Positions 18,573 through 29,874 are shown, counted from the first letter of the stretch. The stretch: DNA of 64,000 bases from Marinomonas aquiplantarum (GCF_003314975.1 NZ_QNRF01000002.1:434001-498000); one strand, 5' to 3'. Notes: generated by a model not told the origin, from the sequence alone. Translations and numbers: made by a program.

Positions 18573-19463
18573 ATGATCGAGTATCCAACTATCGAGTCTT
18601 TGATTGGGCAAACCCCTTTGGTGCGCCTGCAAAGAATCAACCCAAACCCTAACAATACCATACTGTTAAAACTGGAAGGGCAAAACCCTGCTGGTTCAGT
18701 AAAAGATCGTCCTGCCTTAAATATGATTTTGCAGGCTGAGCGACGCGGTGAAATTAAACCAGGTGACAGTTTAATCGAAGCGACCAGTGGTAATACCGGC
18801 ATTGCATTGGCAATGGCCGCGGCCATTAAGGGTTATAAAATGCACTTGATCATGCCTGATAACATGAGCCAAGAGCGTAAGTCTGCGATGGCAGCGTATG
18901 GGGCAGTGTTGCACTTGGTTAGCAAACAAGAGGGCATGGAAAGAGCCAGAGATTTGGCTCAAGAGATGCAGGATCAAGGCATTGGTAAAGTGCTTAATCA
19001 GTTTGCAAATCAAGACAATCCCAATGCGCATTACCTGTCAACTGGGCCTGAAATCTGGCAGCAAACACAAGGTACGGTCACGCATTTTGTCAGTTCCATG
19101 GGAACCACTGGGACCATTATGGGAGTCTCTCAGTATTTGAAAGAGCAGAATGAGCAGATCCAGATTATAGGGTTGCAGCCACAAGATGGTGCCAGCATTC
19201 CAGGTATTCGACGTTGGCCTAAAGAGTATTTGCCGTCTATTTTCGATGATACTCGAGTCGATACTGTGATGGATGTGTCCCAGCAGGATGCGGAGCAAAC
19301 CATGCGCCGTCTTGCTAAAGAGGAAGGGATTTTCTGTGGTGTGTCATCTGGCGGTTCCGTGGCAATGGCAATGGCGTTATCTGAGCAGTTAAATGACGCC
19401 GTGATCGTGGCCATTGTATGTGATCGTGGTGACCGATATTTGTCGACAGGCGTGTTTGATTAA
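18573..19463 (+). CDS. cysM: Cysteine synthase B (O-acetylserine sulfhydrylase B)
   Basis: PLP enzyme making cysteine (or S-sulfocysteine with thiosulfate). It has 296 aa; the PLP lysine is in NPAGSVKDRPAL, the phosphate/substrate loops in EATSGNTGIALA, and the glycine loop in SSMGTTGTIMG. The short length and RRWPKEYLPSIFD support CysM rather than CysK. It starts the cysM-rlmD-relA-mazG run, which is syntenic with pseudomonads. Confidence 0.94.
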   Translation: MIEYPTIESLIGQTPLVRLQRINPNPNNTILLKLEGQNPAGSVKDRPALNMILQAERRGEIKPGDSLIEATSGNTGIALAMAAAIKGYKMHLIMPDNMSQERKSAMAAYGAVLHLVSKQEGMERARDLAQEMQDQGIGKVLNQFANQDNPNAHYLSTGPEIWQQTQGTVTHFVSSMGTTGTIMGVSQYLKEQNEQIQIIGLQPQDGASIPGIRRWPKEYLPSIFDDTRVDTVMDVSQQDAEQTMRRLAKEEGIFCGVSSGGSVAMAMALSEQLNDAVIVAIVCDRGDRYLSTGVFD

Positions 19464-19476
19464 AAAAGTTGTCGTG

Positions 19477-19503
19477 TTGATCTCTGCTCAGATGCGTTAG
19501 AAT
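19477..19503 (+). promoter_or_regulatory. Candidate promoter for rlmD
   Basis: TTGATC at 19477-19482 and TAGAAT at 19498-19503 are spaced by 15 bp in the 81 bp gap between cysM and rlmD. The -10 is good; the spacing is short. Predicted from sequence only. Confidence 0.4.
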
Positions 19504-19544
19504 GCGGGCCAAATATCCATTTTACTGCCAATCGAGAACGCATC

Positions 19545-20861
19545 TTGAGAAGAAGAAATTCAGCCCGTCGCCCGATAAAAAAAGCCTCGTTAGGGCCAAT
19601 ACAAACTTATCAAATTGATGGTTTGACCCATGAAGCGAAAGGGGTCGCTCGCCTTAATGGTAAAGTCACCTTTATTGAAGGCGCTTTACCTGGAGAGACA
19701 GTCACCGCTCAGGTGACTAAACCTGGTCGTCGTTTCGACGAAGCCATTTTGAATACCCTTGTTGAAACCAGTGATGATCGAGTGTCGCCAGCTTGCCAGC
19801 ACTTTGGGGATTGTGGTGGCTGCAGTTTCCAGCATTTAGAGGAGTCCAAACAGCGCCTTGCTAAAGCGGACTGGCTGGCTGGTCAATTAAGAAACTTACT
19901 ACCGAAAGAACAAATTGAGTGTTTATTTGATGTGAGCTCAGGCTATCGCCGTCGAGCTCGTCTGGCGATTGATCATAAAAAAAATACACTGGTCCTTGGT
20001 TTTCGCAGTAAGGCCTCTAATCGAGTTGTTGATATTGAACAATGTCATGTCTTAACACCGTCATTACAAGCCTTATTTGTTTCCCTTAAAGCGTGTTTAA
20101 AGCAGAATCCTATTCTACCGTCACTGGGCCATATTGAGTTGTTAGAAGACAGCAAAGGTCAGTCTGTACTACTGCGCCTAGTGTCTGACATTACCACTCT
20201 TCAACAACAGGCTTACCTTGATTGGGCGCAACAGCAGGGTGTGAATTTATATTGGCAGGCACCAAAAGCGAGCAGAGCGGATCTGACAGAAGAGCAAATG
20301 CGCTATTATGATATGGGAAATTTGCGCTTGAAATATCATCCTCAAGACTTTATTCAAGTAAATGAGGTGATGAATCAAAAAATGGTAGCGCAAGCCATGA
20401 CTTGGTTGGCGCCACAGAAAGACGATGCCGTGTTAGATTTGTTCTGTGGTGTTGGGAATTTTTCTTTGCCATTAGCCCAACTTGCTGGCAGTGTAATTGG
20501 CGTCGAGTTACAGGAATCAATGGTTCAAGCTGGTCGACATAATGCCAGTTTGAATGGTTTGGATAATCTGACCTTTGTGGCGGCGGATTTAACGCAGCCT
20601 GTAGAAGGGCAGTTTTTAACCAAAAAAATTAATAAGATATTGCTTGATCCACCGCGAGCCGGAGCGTTTGAGTTTTTAGATACCATTATTCATATCGCGC
20701 CCCAGCAAATCTTGTATGTTTCTTGCAATGCCTCTACTTTGGCGAGAGATGCTGAGTATTTAGTGTCAAATGGCTACAAGGTTGTGCGAGCGGGATTAAT
20801 GGATATGTTTCCGCAAACCTCACATGTGGAAACCATGATGCTATTGCAAAAGCAAAAGTGA
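19545..20861 (+). CDS. rlmD: 23S rRNA (uracil-1939-C5) methyltransferase RlmD
   Basis: SAM-dependent, iron-sulfur-containing methyltransferase. The 438 aa protein starts with a TRAM domain (DGLTHEAKGVARLNGK). The [4Fe-4S] cysteines are C84, C90, C93 (CQHFGDCGGC) and C167. The SAM site is VLDLFCGVGNFSLPLA, and LDPPRAGA plus the catalytic Cys in LYVSCNASTLARD complete the motif set. TTG start. relA follows after 16 bp. Confidence 0.95.
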   Translation: MRRRNSARRPIKKASLGPIQTYQIDGLTHEAKGVARLNGKVTFIEGALPGETVTAQVTKPGRRFDEAILNTLVETSDDRVSPACQHFGDCGGCSFQHLEESKQRLAKADWLAGQLRNLLPKEQIECLFDVSSGYRRRARLAIDHKKNTLVLGFRSKASNRVVDIEQCHVLTPSLQALFVSLKACLKQNPILPSLGHIELLEDSKGQSVLLRLVSDITTLQQQAYLDWAQQQGVNLYWQAPKASRADLTEEQMRYYDMGNLRLKYHPQDFIQVNEVMNQKMVAQAMTWLAPQKDDAVLDLFCGVGNFSLPLAQLAGSVIGVELQESMVQAGRHNASLNGLDNLTFVAADLTQPVEGQFLTKKINKILLDPPRAGAFEFLDTIIHIAPQQILYVSCNASTLARDAEYLVSNGYKVVRAGLMDMFPQTSHVETMMLLQKQK

Positions 20862-20877
20862 ATTGAAGGACGGATAA

Positions 20878-23130
20878 ATGGTAACAGTAAGAAAAGATCA
20901 TCCAGTATTAGAAGATGGCAGTGTTGATATTGATGCTTGGATGTCGAATTTCTCCGATCTAATCGATGACAGTGCACGAGTGCCTCTAAGGATGGCCTGT
21001 GAGTTGGCGCGACAAGCTGAGTTGCAATGTGCTCGACCTTCCTATTGGGGACCGCAAGCCAGTACCTTTCGTGCTGGTTTGGAAATGGTTGAGATTTTAT
21101 CCGGTTTCCGAGCTGATCAAGATTCCCTTGTTGCTGCCGCTTTGTATCGAGCCGTTCGAGAAGATCAGCTGCCGATTAGCCGTGTGGTTGATATGTTTGG
21201 TCGTAAAGTGGCTTCTCTTGTTGAAGGTGTGATCCGCATGGGAGAGGTGTCAAAGAATTTGACTGCAGACACCGCAGCTGAGGTATTAGGCAGTAACGAA
21301 AATCAGCTGGAATCACTGCGTAAAATGCTGGTTTCAATCATCGATGATGTGCGCGTCGTCTTGATTAAACTGGCCGAGAGAGCTTGTGCGATCAAAGAAG
21401 CCAAATATCAAGACGAAGATCGTCGCGTCGCGGTCGCTTTGGAAGTACAAAGTGTCTACGCTCCTTTAGCGCATCGTTTAGGGATTGGTCACATCAAATG
21501 GGAGCTCGAAGACCTTTCGTTCCGATACCTTTACCCAACCGAATACAAACGCATTGCCAAATGGCTGGATGAAAAACGTCTTGATCGTCAGCAGTACATA
21601 GAAGATGTGATTGGTTTGCTCGATCAACGTCTTAAAGGCATTAATATTCATGCGGATTTAATGGGACGAGCAAAACACATTTACAGTATTTGGCGCAAAA
21701 TGAAGCGTAAAAATATTGGCTTCGATGAAGTTTATGATGTGCGTGCTGTGCGCATCTTAGTGGACGAACCAATGGAATGTTATGGTGTTCTTGGTGTGGT
21801 TCACAATTTATGGCGCCCCATTCCACAAGAGTTTGACGATTACATCAGTAACCCTAAATCAAACGGTTACCAATCGCTTCATACGGCCGTTGTTGGGCCT
21901 CAAGGTCGTGCTTTAGAAATACAAATTCGTACTCATAAAATGCATGAAGATGCGGAACTTGGGGTGTGTGCTCATTGGAAATACAAAGGCACAGACCTAA
22001 GTTCGAATAGCAGCAGTTACGAAGAAAAACTGCAATGGCTGAGAACCATTTTGGACTTCCATGAGGTTCAAGGGGATTTAGAATCTTTATCCGAACAAGT
22101 ACGCAGTGATATTGAGCAAGACCGTATCTATGTGTTTACGCCAGATGGTCACGTAGTGGATTTGCCCGTCAACGCGACGCCGGTTGATTTTGCTTACCGT
22201 GTGCATACAGAAATTGGTCACCGGTGTCGTGGTGCTAAGGTAAACGGCAAGATCATTTCTTTGGTGACGCATCTTAAAACGGGTGACAAGGTTGAAATCC
22301 TGACCACAAAAGAAGGCGGCCCAAGCCGGGATTGGTTACATCCAACCTTAGGTTATGTGCAAACCAACCGTGCCCGCGCGAAAATTCAGAACTGGTTTCG
22401 CAAGGAAGATCGAGACAAAAACCTTGAAGCGGGTAAGGCTTTATTGGACAAGCAGCTCAAGCGTTTGGGCGTGGACGACAGTCGAGTTGACTTACAAACC
22501 GTCGCGGCACGATTTAACTTCTCCAATGCAGATGAAGTCTATGTGGCATTAGGGGCAGGGGACATTCAACTGGCTCGAGTGCTAAGAGTGGTTGATGAGT
22601 TCTTCAGTCTGGACGGTGAAGCGCCGAGCACAACTCGCCCGATTCGTTTGAAGAAGAGTCGTCATAAATCTTCTGATAACGACATTCATATTCTCGGTGT
22701 TGGAAAGCTCTTAACTCAGATGGCTAAATGTTGTACGCCGATTCCTGGTGATGACATTGCCGGTTACATTACTCACGGTCGTGGGGTTTCGGTACACCGT
22801 CAGGATTGCATTAATATCGTGCAGTTAGGCATGGATGAGCCCGAGCGTATTATTGATGTGAGCTGGGGCGAGCGTTTAGATAATCAATACCCTGTGAATA
22901 TTCAAGTGGAAGCATACGACAGAACAGGTTTGCTTAATGACATTACTGGCTTACTTGCCAATGAGAAAGTGAACCTATTATCGATGAATACCTTATCCGC
23001 AAAAGAGAATCACACAGCCAGTATTCGATTTACCATCGAGGTAGGAGAATTGAGTGTGTTGAGTAAGTTATTACATCGAATTAATCAACTGCCAAATGTA
23101 TTAAACGTGTTTAGAGAGAAAGACTTTTGA
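20878..23130 (+). CDS. relA: GTP pyrophosphokinase RelA (ribosome-dependent (p)ppGpp synthetase)
   Basis: Makes pppGpp from GTP and ATP when uncharged tRNA enters the ribosome. It has 750 aa. The N-terminal hydrolase domain lacks the HDxxED metal site (LVAAALYRAVRED occupies that place), which identifies RelA rather than SpoT. The synthetase domain carries YDVRAVRILVD and KSNGYQSLHTAVVGP. Then come TGS (IYVFTPDGHVVDLP), a zinc-finger region (AKCCTPIPGD) and a C-terminal ACT domain (YDRTGLLNDITGLLA). Its stop overlaps the mazG start. Confidence 0.97.
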   Translation: MVTVRKDHPVLEDGSVDIDAWMSNFSDLIDDSARVPLRMACELARQAELQCARPSYWGPQASTFRAGLEMVEILSGFRADQDSLVAAALYRAVREDQLPISRVVDMFGRKVASLVEGVIRMGEVSKNLTADTAAEVLGSNENQLESLRKMLVSIIDDVRVVLIKLAERACAIKEAKYQDEDRRVAVALEVQSVYAPLAHRLGIGHIKWELEDLSFRYLYPTEYKRIAKWLDEKRLDRQQYIEDVIGLLDQRLKGINIHADLMGRAKHIYSIWRKMKRKNIGFDEVYDVRAVRILVDEPMECYGVLGVVHNLWRPIPQEFDDYISNPKSNGYQSLHTAVVGPQGRALEIQIRTHKMHEDAELGVCAHWKYKGTDLSSNSSSYEEKLQWLRTILDFHEVQGDLESLSEQVRSDIEQDRIYVFTPDGHVVDLPVNATPVDFAYRVHTEIGHRCRGAKVNGKIISLVTHLKTGDKVEILTTKEGGPSRDWLHPTLGYVQTNRARAKIQNWFRKEDRDKNLEAGKALLDKQLKRLGVDDSRVDLQTVAARFNFSNADEVYVALGAGDIQLARVLRVVDEFFSLDGEAPSTTRPIRLKKSRHKSSDNDIHILGVGKLLTQMAKCCTPIPGDDIAGYITHGRGVSVHRQDCINIVQLGMDEPERIIDVSWGERLDNQYPVNIQVEAYDRTGLLNDITGLLANEKVNLLSMNTLSAKENHTASIRFTIEVGELSVLSKLLHRINQLPNVLNVFREKDF

Positions 23131-23933
23131 GTGAAGCCATCCAACGCTTACAATATTTAATGACTTGTTTGCGTGATAAAGACTTTGGTTGCGCTTGGGA
23201 TAAGAAGCAAACTTATCAGACCATTGCGCCTTATACCTTGGAAGAAGCTTATGAAGTCATTGATGCCATAGAAAGAGCGGATTTTGATGACCTAAAAGAT
23301 GAACTTGGGGATTTACTGTTCCAGGTTATCTTTTACTCTCAAATAGCGCGTGAAGATGACAAGTTTGATTTTGATGATGTGGTGAATGGCATTGTGGCTA
23401 AAATGCTGCGTCGTCATCCACATATTTTTCCACAAGGTGAGCTTGACCGTTTTGGTGAACCAAGCAACTTGTCTGAATCAGACATTTCCGCTCAGTGGCA
23501 AGCAATTAAGGAACAGGAGAAAGCGTCAAAACCTAAGCAGGGTGTATTGGATGATGTACCAAGCGCTATGCCGAGTATGATGCAAGCGGTTAAATTGCAA
23601 CAAAAAGCCGCTAAGTTTGGGTTTGATTGGCAGGATATTTCGCCAGTGTTCGCCAAAATTCGCGAAGAATTGGATGAGTTGGAAGAAGCCATACAACTTG
23701 GCGAGCAGGGACATATTGCTGAAGAAATGGGCGATGTGTTATTTGCTATGACCAATTTGGCACGCCATTTAAAGGTGTCACCAGATATAGCATTAAACAA
23801 AACCAATACTAAGTTTCGACGTCGCTTTGCTAGAATCGAGACGTTGTTAGTAGCACAGAATAGAAAATTAACGGACTGTTCTTTGGCAGAATTGGACCGT
23901 TACTGGGAGCAAGCTAAAAGCGAAGGTTTATAG
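23127..23933 (+). CDS. mazG: Nucleoside triphosphate pyrophosphohydrolase MazG
   Basis: Hydrolyses NTPs and dNTPs to monophosphates. The 268 aa protein has two MazG folds; the first shows the EExxE...ExxD metal motif as LEEAYEVIDAIER ... LKDELGDLLFQVIFYSQIA and the second as LDELEEAIQ ... HIAEEMGDVLFAMTNLARH. The start is TTG, overlapping the relA stop as TTGA, so the two are translationally coupled. Pairing with relA is conserved, fitting a role in lowering nucleotide or ppGpp pools. Confidence 0.94.
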   Translation: MSEAIQRLQYLMTCLRDKDFGCAWDKKQTYQTIAPYTLEEAYEVIDAIERADFDDLKDELGDLLFQVIFYSQIAREDDKFDFDDVVNGIVAKMLRRHPHIFPQGELDRFGEPSNLSESDISAQWQAIKEQEKASKPKQGVLDDVPSAMPSMMQAVKLQQKAAKFGFDWQDISPVFAKIREELDELEEAIQLGEQGHIAEEMGDVLFAMTNLARHLKVSPDIALNKTNTKFRRRFARIETLLVAQNRKLTDCSLAELDRYWEQAKSEGL

Positions 23934-23999
23934 CCTTGTAATAGAAAGAATAATAACGCGACTCAATAAGTGTTTGTGGTACTTTTTTAGGAGGTTGAG

Positions 24000-26630
24000 G
24001 TGAGTGATCGTCAAGCGTCGTTACGTGAAAATGTTAGGTTGCTGGGAGATTGTCTCGGCGAAAGCATGAGTAATCACTTGGGAGAGGGCTTTCTTGAAAA
24101 AGTGGAAAACATCCGCCTGCTCTCAAAAGATGGTCGACAATCAGGGGATTCTGCTGCACTCATTGATGCTTTAGAAGCGTTAGATGACAAAGAAATTGTA
24201 CCTGTTGCCCGAGCATTCAATCAGTTCCTTAACCTATCCAACATTGCGGAACAATATCATCGCGTTCACCGTCGTCGCACCAATGAAAGTTTGGGGGTGT
24301 ATCACAATCCTGTGGGGGATTTGCTGGAACGCCTAGCGAAACAAAATTACACCTCAGAGCAAATGATCGAAGCGTTACAGGGACAGTCTATCGAGCTGGT
24401 TTTAACGGCTCACCCTACCGAGGTGGTACGCCGTTCATTAATTCGTAAATACGATAATATTTCCAGTGAATTGGAAGCCCTCGATAAAGATAACATCCTG
24501 CCTCTGGAAGAAACGAAACACATTCGTCGCCTTAAAGAAATTATCACTCAAGCTTGGCACACAGATGAGATCCGTGAAGAGCGTCCGACGCCAGTGGATG
24601 AAGCTAAATGGGGATTTGCGGTCATTGAGCAGTCTTTGTGGCAAGCCGTTCCTCGCTTTTTTCGTCAACTAGATGAGCAGTTTAGCGAGCATTCCCAACA
24701 GGAGCATTTGCCTTTGGACTTGGCGCCCATTCGTTTCGCTACCTGGATGGGAGGGGACCGTGATGGTAACCCGAATGTGACTCACAAAGTGACTAAAGAA
24801 GTGGCCTTATTGGCTCGCTGGATGGCGGCTGATCTTTATATCAAAGACTTAAACGTTCTGCGTTCTGAATTTTCCATGACACAATGCAATGACGCTTTAC
24901 GAGCGCGAGTGGGTGACAGTGCTCAGCCTTATCGTGAAGTGTTGCGCCAGCTTGAAACGAAAATGCATAAAACGAAAAACTGGGCCAAAGCGTGTTTGGA
25001 TGGTGAGTCGGTATCAGACGAAGGAGTGTTTCTCAACAGTGAAGAGTTAATCAGTGACTTGGTGCTGTGTTATCAGTCTCTTCTGGACAGTGGAATGAAG
25101 GTGATCGCCAATGGCTCGTTGCTTGACTTGATTCGTTGTGCCGCCACGTTTGGTATGACATTGGTGCGTTTGGATGTTCGTCAAGATTCGGCGCGACACA
25201 TTGACACTTTATCAGCCATTACTCGATTTTATGGGCTTGGGGATTATGCTGAATGGGATGAGGCGTCTCGTCAGGCGTTCTTATTGGCGGAATTGAATTC
25301 TAAGCGCCCTTTGTTACCGCTGGATTGGTCACCCACAGACGAAGTGAAAGAGGTGTTAGATACCTTTGCTATGATAGCGCAAGGAGATCAAAGTTCGTTT
25401 GGTTCTTATGTGATTTCGATGGCCAGTGCTCCTTCTGATGTGTTGGCGGTTGCTTTGATGTTGAAAGAGTCTGGGGTAAGTTTCCCCATGCGAATTGTGC
25501 CTTTGTTTGAAACCTTGGCAGATTTGGATAATGCAGAACCCATTATCGAGCAATTGTTTTCCATGCCTTGGTATAAATCCTATATAAATGGCCGTCAGGA
25601 AGTCATGATTGGCTACTCTGATTCGGCAAAAGATGCGGGTCAAATTGCGGCGACTTGGGGGCAATATCGTGCACAGGAAGCCTTAACTCGACTGTGTCGG
25701 AAGCATGGTATTCATCTGACTTTGTTCCACGGGCGCGGTGGTACTGTTGGTCGTGGCGGCGGTCCGGCTCATGTGGCGATCTTATCCCAGCCTCCAGGTT
25801 CGGTGAATGGCGCGATTCGAGTCACAGAGCAAGGCGAAATGATTCGTTTCAAATTTGGTATTCCTGACATCGCCGTGCGCTCGTTAGAACTGTATTGTTC
25901 TGCGGTTATGGAAGCTACCTTGATACCTGCTGAGCCGCCAAAAGAAGAGTGGCGTGCCATCATGGATGAAATGGCCGAAGTCGGCATGAATCAGTACCGT
26001 TCTATTGTCCGTGGTCATGACGATTTTGTGCCTTATTTCCGAGCGACCACGCCTGAGCAAGAGTTGGCGAAATTGCCGCTCGGTTCAAGGCCGGCTCGAC
26101 GTCGTTTGGATGGTGGTGTTGAAAGCTTGCGTGCCATTCCGTGGATATTTGCTTGGATGCAAATTCGCTTAATGTTACCTGCTTGGTTGGGCGCTGAGAG
26201 CGCAATAGAGCAAGCCATAGAGTCTGGGAATTTGGAAAAGCTTCGCGAGATGCATGATAAATGGCCTTTCTTTGGTGCTTATTTAGATATGTTAGACATG
26301 GTCTTGGCCAAAGCCGAGCCAGAGATTGCCGAATACTATGAAAAACGTTTGGTGCCTGAAGAGCTTCAAGGCTTGGGAAGACTGTTGCGAGCTAAGCTAA
26401 GTCAAGTAAGTGATTTGGTGAAGACGTTGAAGCAGCAGGAGCGTCTAATCGAAGACAACAAAACCATACGTCAGTCGATTGATGTGCGTAACCCTTATAT
26501 TGATCCATTGCATTATTTACAGGCTGAGCTTTTGTTCCGAAGTCGTCGTGATGAGGAAAATGCAGAAGTGAATAAAGCCTTGATGATTACCATGGCTGGT
26601 ATTGCCAGTGGTATGCAAAATACAGGCTAA
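24000..26630 (+). CDS. ppc: Phosphoenolpyruvate carboxylase
   Basis: Anaplerotic enzyme converting PEP and bicarbonate to oxaloacetate. It has 876 aa, close to the E. coli enzyme. Catalytic motifs: VLTAHPTEVVRRSL (catalytic His), FATWMGGDRDGNPNVTH, GYSDSAKDAG, FHGRGGTVGRGGGP (Gly loop), and a conserved C-terminal end MITMAGIASGMQNTG. The GTG start at 24000 is supported by a strong TAGGAGG Shine-Dalgarno. Single-gene unit; no terminator recognised in the 229 bp after it. Confidence 0.98.
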   Translation: MSDRQASLRENVRLLGDCLGESMSNHLGEGFLEKVENIRLLSKDGRQSGDSAALIDALEALDDKEIVPVARAFNQFLNLSNIAEQYHRVHRRRTNESLGVYHNPVGDLLERLAKQNYTSEQMIEALQGQSIELVLTAHPTEVVRRSLIRKYDNISSELEALDKDNILPLEETKHIRRLKEIITQAWHTDEIREERPTPVDEAKWGFAVIEQSLWQAVPRFFRQLDEQFSEHSQQEHLPLDLAPIRFATWMGGDRDGNPNVTHKVTKEVALLARWMAADLYIKDLNVLRSEFSMTQCNDALRARVGDSAQPYREVLRQLETKMHKTKNWAKACLDGESVSDEGVFLNSEELISDLVLCYQSLLDSGMKVIANGSLLDLIRCAATFGMTLVRLDVRQDSARHIDTLSAITRFYGLGDYAEWDEASRQAFLLAELNSKRPLLPLDWSPTDEVKEVLDTFAMIAQGDQSSFGSYVISMASAPSDVLAVALMLKESGVSFPMRIVPLFETLADLDNAEPIIEQLFSMPWYKSYINGRQEVMIGYSDSAKDAGQIAATWGQYRAQEALTRLCRKHGIHLTLFHGRGGTVGRGGGPAHVAILSQPPGSVNGAIRVTEQGEMIRFKFGIPDIAVRSLELYCSAVMEATLIPAEPPKEEWRAIMDEMAEVGMNQYRSIVRGHDDFVPYFRATTPEQELAKLPLGSRPARRRLDGGVESLRAIPWIFAWMQIRLMLPAWLGAESAIEQAIESGNLEKLREMHDKWPFFGAYLDMLDMVLAKAEPEIAEYYEKRLVPEELQGLGRLLRAKLSQVSDLVKTLKQQERLIEDNKTIRQSIDVRNPYIDPLHYLQAELLFRSRRDEENAEVNKALMITMAGIASGMQNTG

Positions 26631-26757
26631 TTTATAAAAAAGATTAAAAAATACTCACTATTGGTAAGAAAATGACAAAAAAAGGCAGGTAAATTTGCAA
26701 AATGAAGGGCGGCTTGGGTATGCTTGGCGGCCATTCAATTTTTTAATATGCAAATAG

Positions 26758-27516
<759 letters not shown>

Positions 27517-27523
27517 TGTTTCA

Positions 27524-28231
27524 ATGACCGCCATTTTAGCATTGGATACGTCAACGCCAGCATGTTCTGTGGCGTTGAATATTGATGGTGTTGTGTTAGA
27601 AGACTTTCGCATGGCACCGCGTCTGCATAACGATTTGATCTTACCTATGGTGGATCAACTTCTTCAACAAGCTGAACTTACCTTGTCTGATTTAGACGCT
27701 ATTGCGTTTGGGCGTGGTCCTGGATCCTTTACTGGGCTCCGTATTAGTGCGGGTGTGGTTCAAGGGCTTGCTTTTGGTGCGGACTTACCGGTTGTTCCTG
27801 TGTCGACATTGGAGGCTTTGGCGTTAGAAGGCTTTCAAAAAACTAGCCAAGCACATTGGTTAGCGGCACTGGATGCTCGCATGGGAGAAGTGTACATAGC
27901 GGGTTATCGAGTCGATAAAAATGCTCAAGGTTATCAAGTTGAATGTTTGTTTCCAGAAAGCGTATCAAAACCGGATCAACTGCCGGAATTTGAGCATGCT
28001 TTTAACGGGGTTGGTTCAGGTTGGTGCTATCAAGAGACATTAGCGTCTTTATTGCCTGACATGCCATCGCATGTGCTTGATGATCTTGCACCAAGAGCGG
28101 CTTGTATTGCTGAATTGGCTGCCATCAAGTTAGCAAAAGGGGAAGTGGTTTCTGCGTACGATGCGATTCCAACTTATTTAAGGGATGAAATCACCTGGGA
28201 AAAACAGGCGCCTCGTATAGGAAAGCGTTAA
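27524..28231 (+). CDS. tsaB: tRNA threonylcarbamoyladenosine biosynthesis protein TsaB
   Basis: Scaffold partner of TsaD in the t6A37 tRNA modification complex. It has 235 aa with the ASKHA-fold start ILALDTSTPACSVAL and the family signature FGRGPGSFTGLRISAGVVQGLA. No catalytic His pair as in TsaD, as expected for TsaB. It lies between adk (7 bp) and uppP (1 bp), suggesting one transcript. Confidence 0.95.
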   Translation: MTAILALDTSTPACSVALNIDGVVLEDFRMAPRLHNDLILPMVDQLLQQAELTLSDLDAIAFGRGPGSFTGLRISAGVVQGLAFGADLPVVPVSTLEALALEGFQKTSQAHWLAALDARMGEVYIAGYRVDKNAQGYQVECLFPESVSKPDQLPEFEHAFNGVGSGWCYQETLASLLPDMPSHVLDDLAPRAACIAELAAIKLAKGEVVSAYDAIPTYLRDEITWEKQAPRIGKR

Positions 28232-28232
28232 C

Positions 28233-29033
28233 ATGTTGTGGTACCACATTGTATTTCTGGCCTTAATTCAAGGTCTGACGGAATTTTTGCCCATTTCCAG
28301 CTCGGCTCACCTCATTCTTCCTGCTCAACTGCTGAATTGGCCTGATCAAGGCTTAGCCTTTGATGTAGCGGTGCATGTTGGCACTCTAGCGGCCATAGTT
28401 TGGTATTTCCGAGCCGATTTATGGAAGATTATTTGTGCTTGGGTGGGCTCAGTTTCTGGCAAAGGTGGTAGTAACGATAGCAAGTTGGCTTGGTGGATTG
28501 TCTTGGCGACGATTCCTGCTTGTGTTGCGGGCATGGTGTTTGATGATTTTATCAGCACTCACTTGCGATCTATCGAGGTGATAGCCTATACCACCATTGG
28601 TTTTGGTGTATTGCTTTGGCTTGCTGACCGGTTTGGACGTTCCTATAAAACACAGCAAGATCTTGCCTTCAAAAATGTGCTGGCGATAGGGCTGGCTCAG
28701 GCTTTGGCTTTGATTCCAGGAACGTCTCGATCAGGTATTACCATGACCGCCGCTCGTAGTCTGGGCTTTACTCGTGAAACCTCCGCACGTTTTTCATTTC
28801 TACTTTCCATCCCTCTTATTACTGCTGCTGGCAGTTTAAAGTTGATTGAGCTGATGTCTTCGGCAATTGTGGTGGATTGGTCTAGTCTTATCATGGGTGT
28901 GATTTTATCCGCCATCAGTGCCTATTTATGTATTTACCTGTTTTTAAAATGGTTAAATACCATAGGTTTTTTCCCATTCTTTATTTATCGCCTCGTTTTG
29001 GGTGTGATTCTCTTATTTATGGTTTACGCCTAA
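28233..29033 (+). CDS. uppP: Undecaprenyl-diphosphatase UppP
   Basis: Polytopic membrane phosphatase that recycles undecaprenyl diphosphate for peptidoglycan and other glycan synthesis; gives bacitracin resistance when overproduced. It has 266 aa with about eight membrane segments. The two active-site motifs are QGLTEFLPISSSAHL and IPGTSRSGITMTAA. It starts 1 bp after the tsaB stop. Confidence 0.96.
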   Translation: MLWYHIVFLALIQGLTEFLPISSSAHLILPAQLLNWPDQGLAFDVAVHVGTLAAIVWYFRADLWKIICAWVGSVSGKGGSNDSKLAWWIVLATIPACVAGMVFDDFISTHLRSIEVIAYTTIGFGVLLWLADRFGRSYKTQQDLAFKNVLAIGLAQALALIPGTSRSGITMTAARSLGFTRETSARFSFLLSIPLITAAGSLKLIELMSSAIVVDWSSLIMGVILSAISAYLCIYLFLKWLNTIGFFPFFIYRLVLGVILLFMVYA

Positions 29034-29069
29034 TTGTATTAGGTTTTTTTGTTTCATTAGGGTGGGGTT

Positions 29070-29858
29070 ATGCCAAGTTCTATTGCCGTTTCGACAAATG
29101 AATCCTCATTCGCTAATGAGGTAAAAGCCTTATCACAACAGCTGCAATTACCGTATTTTTTTCTGAAGAAAGAGCTTAAATTCGCGACTGAGTATGATTA
29201 TCTGTTATTGAAAAATACTCAGGGCGTGGCGATTGCTAAAACAGGCAAAGGCGCGCCTAAGCCGGTTTTTGTTGATTTTACTTCTGGTGCGGCCGATCAC
29301 AGGCGGCGTTTTGGTGGCGGGAAAGGTCAAGATATCGCTAAGGCGGTAGGGCTAAATAAACGTAATCAGTTATCCGTTTTAGACGCAACGGCTGGCTTGG
29401 GGCGCGACGCCTTTGTATTGGCTTGTTTAGGTTGTGACGTTAGCTTGTGCGAACGTGTCGGCTTTGTGCGTCAGATGCTGGAAGATGGGTTGTATCGCGC
29501 ATCGATGCACGCAGAGGTGGCTGAGATTGCCGCCAAGATGACGTTACAAATGGGAGATCTCGCTGAGATGGATGAAGAGGCCACATTCGATGTGGTTTAC
29601 CTTGATCCCATGTATCCACATACTGAAAAATCATCAGCGGCGGCTAAGAAAGAGATGGCTTTTTTTCGTGATTTAATTGGTAAAGACGAAGATGCCGATC
29701 GCTTATTAGCCGAGGCGAAACAGCGAGCTGAATATCGAGTAGTTGTAAAACGACCAAAAGGCGCACCTTACCTTAATGGTGAGGAACCAACTTATCAATT
29801 AGATGGTAAATCTGGCCGCTTCGATGTATATGTTCTGAAATCACTCGATCTTTCCTAA
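29070..29858 (+). CDS. rsmJ: 16S rRNA (guanine-1516-N2) methyltransferase RsmJ
   Basis: SAM-dependent methyltransferase of the small-subunit rRNA. It has 262 aa with the family markers [23 protein letters not shown] and the SAM motif [16 protein letters not shown], then the catalytic [10 protein letters not shown]. Downstream of uppP by 36 bp. It is convergent with slyX, with 16 bp between the stops and no clear terminator. Confidence 0.95.
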   Translation: MPSSIAVSTNESSFANEVKALSQQLQLPYFFLKKELKFATEYDYLLLKNTQGVAIAKTGKGAPKPVFVDFTSGAADHRRRFGGGKGQDIAKAVGLNKRNQLSVLDATAGLGRDAFVLACLGCDVSLCERVGFVRQMLEDGLYRASMHAEVAEIAAKMTLQMGDLAEMDEEATFDVVYLDPMYPHTEKSSAAAKKEMAFFRDLIGKDEDADRLLAEAKQRAEYRVVVKRPKGAPYLNGEEPTYQLDGKSGRFDVYVLKSLDLS

Positions 29859-29874
29859 CACGAAAAAACGGTCA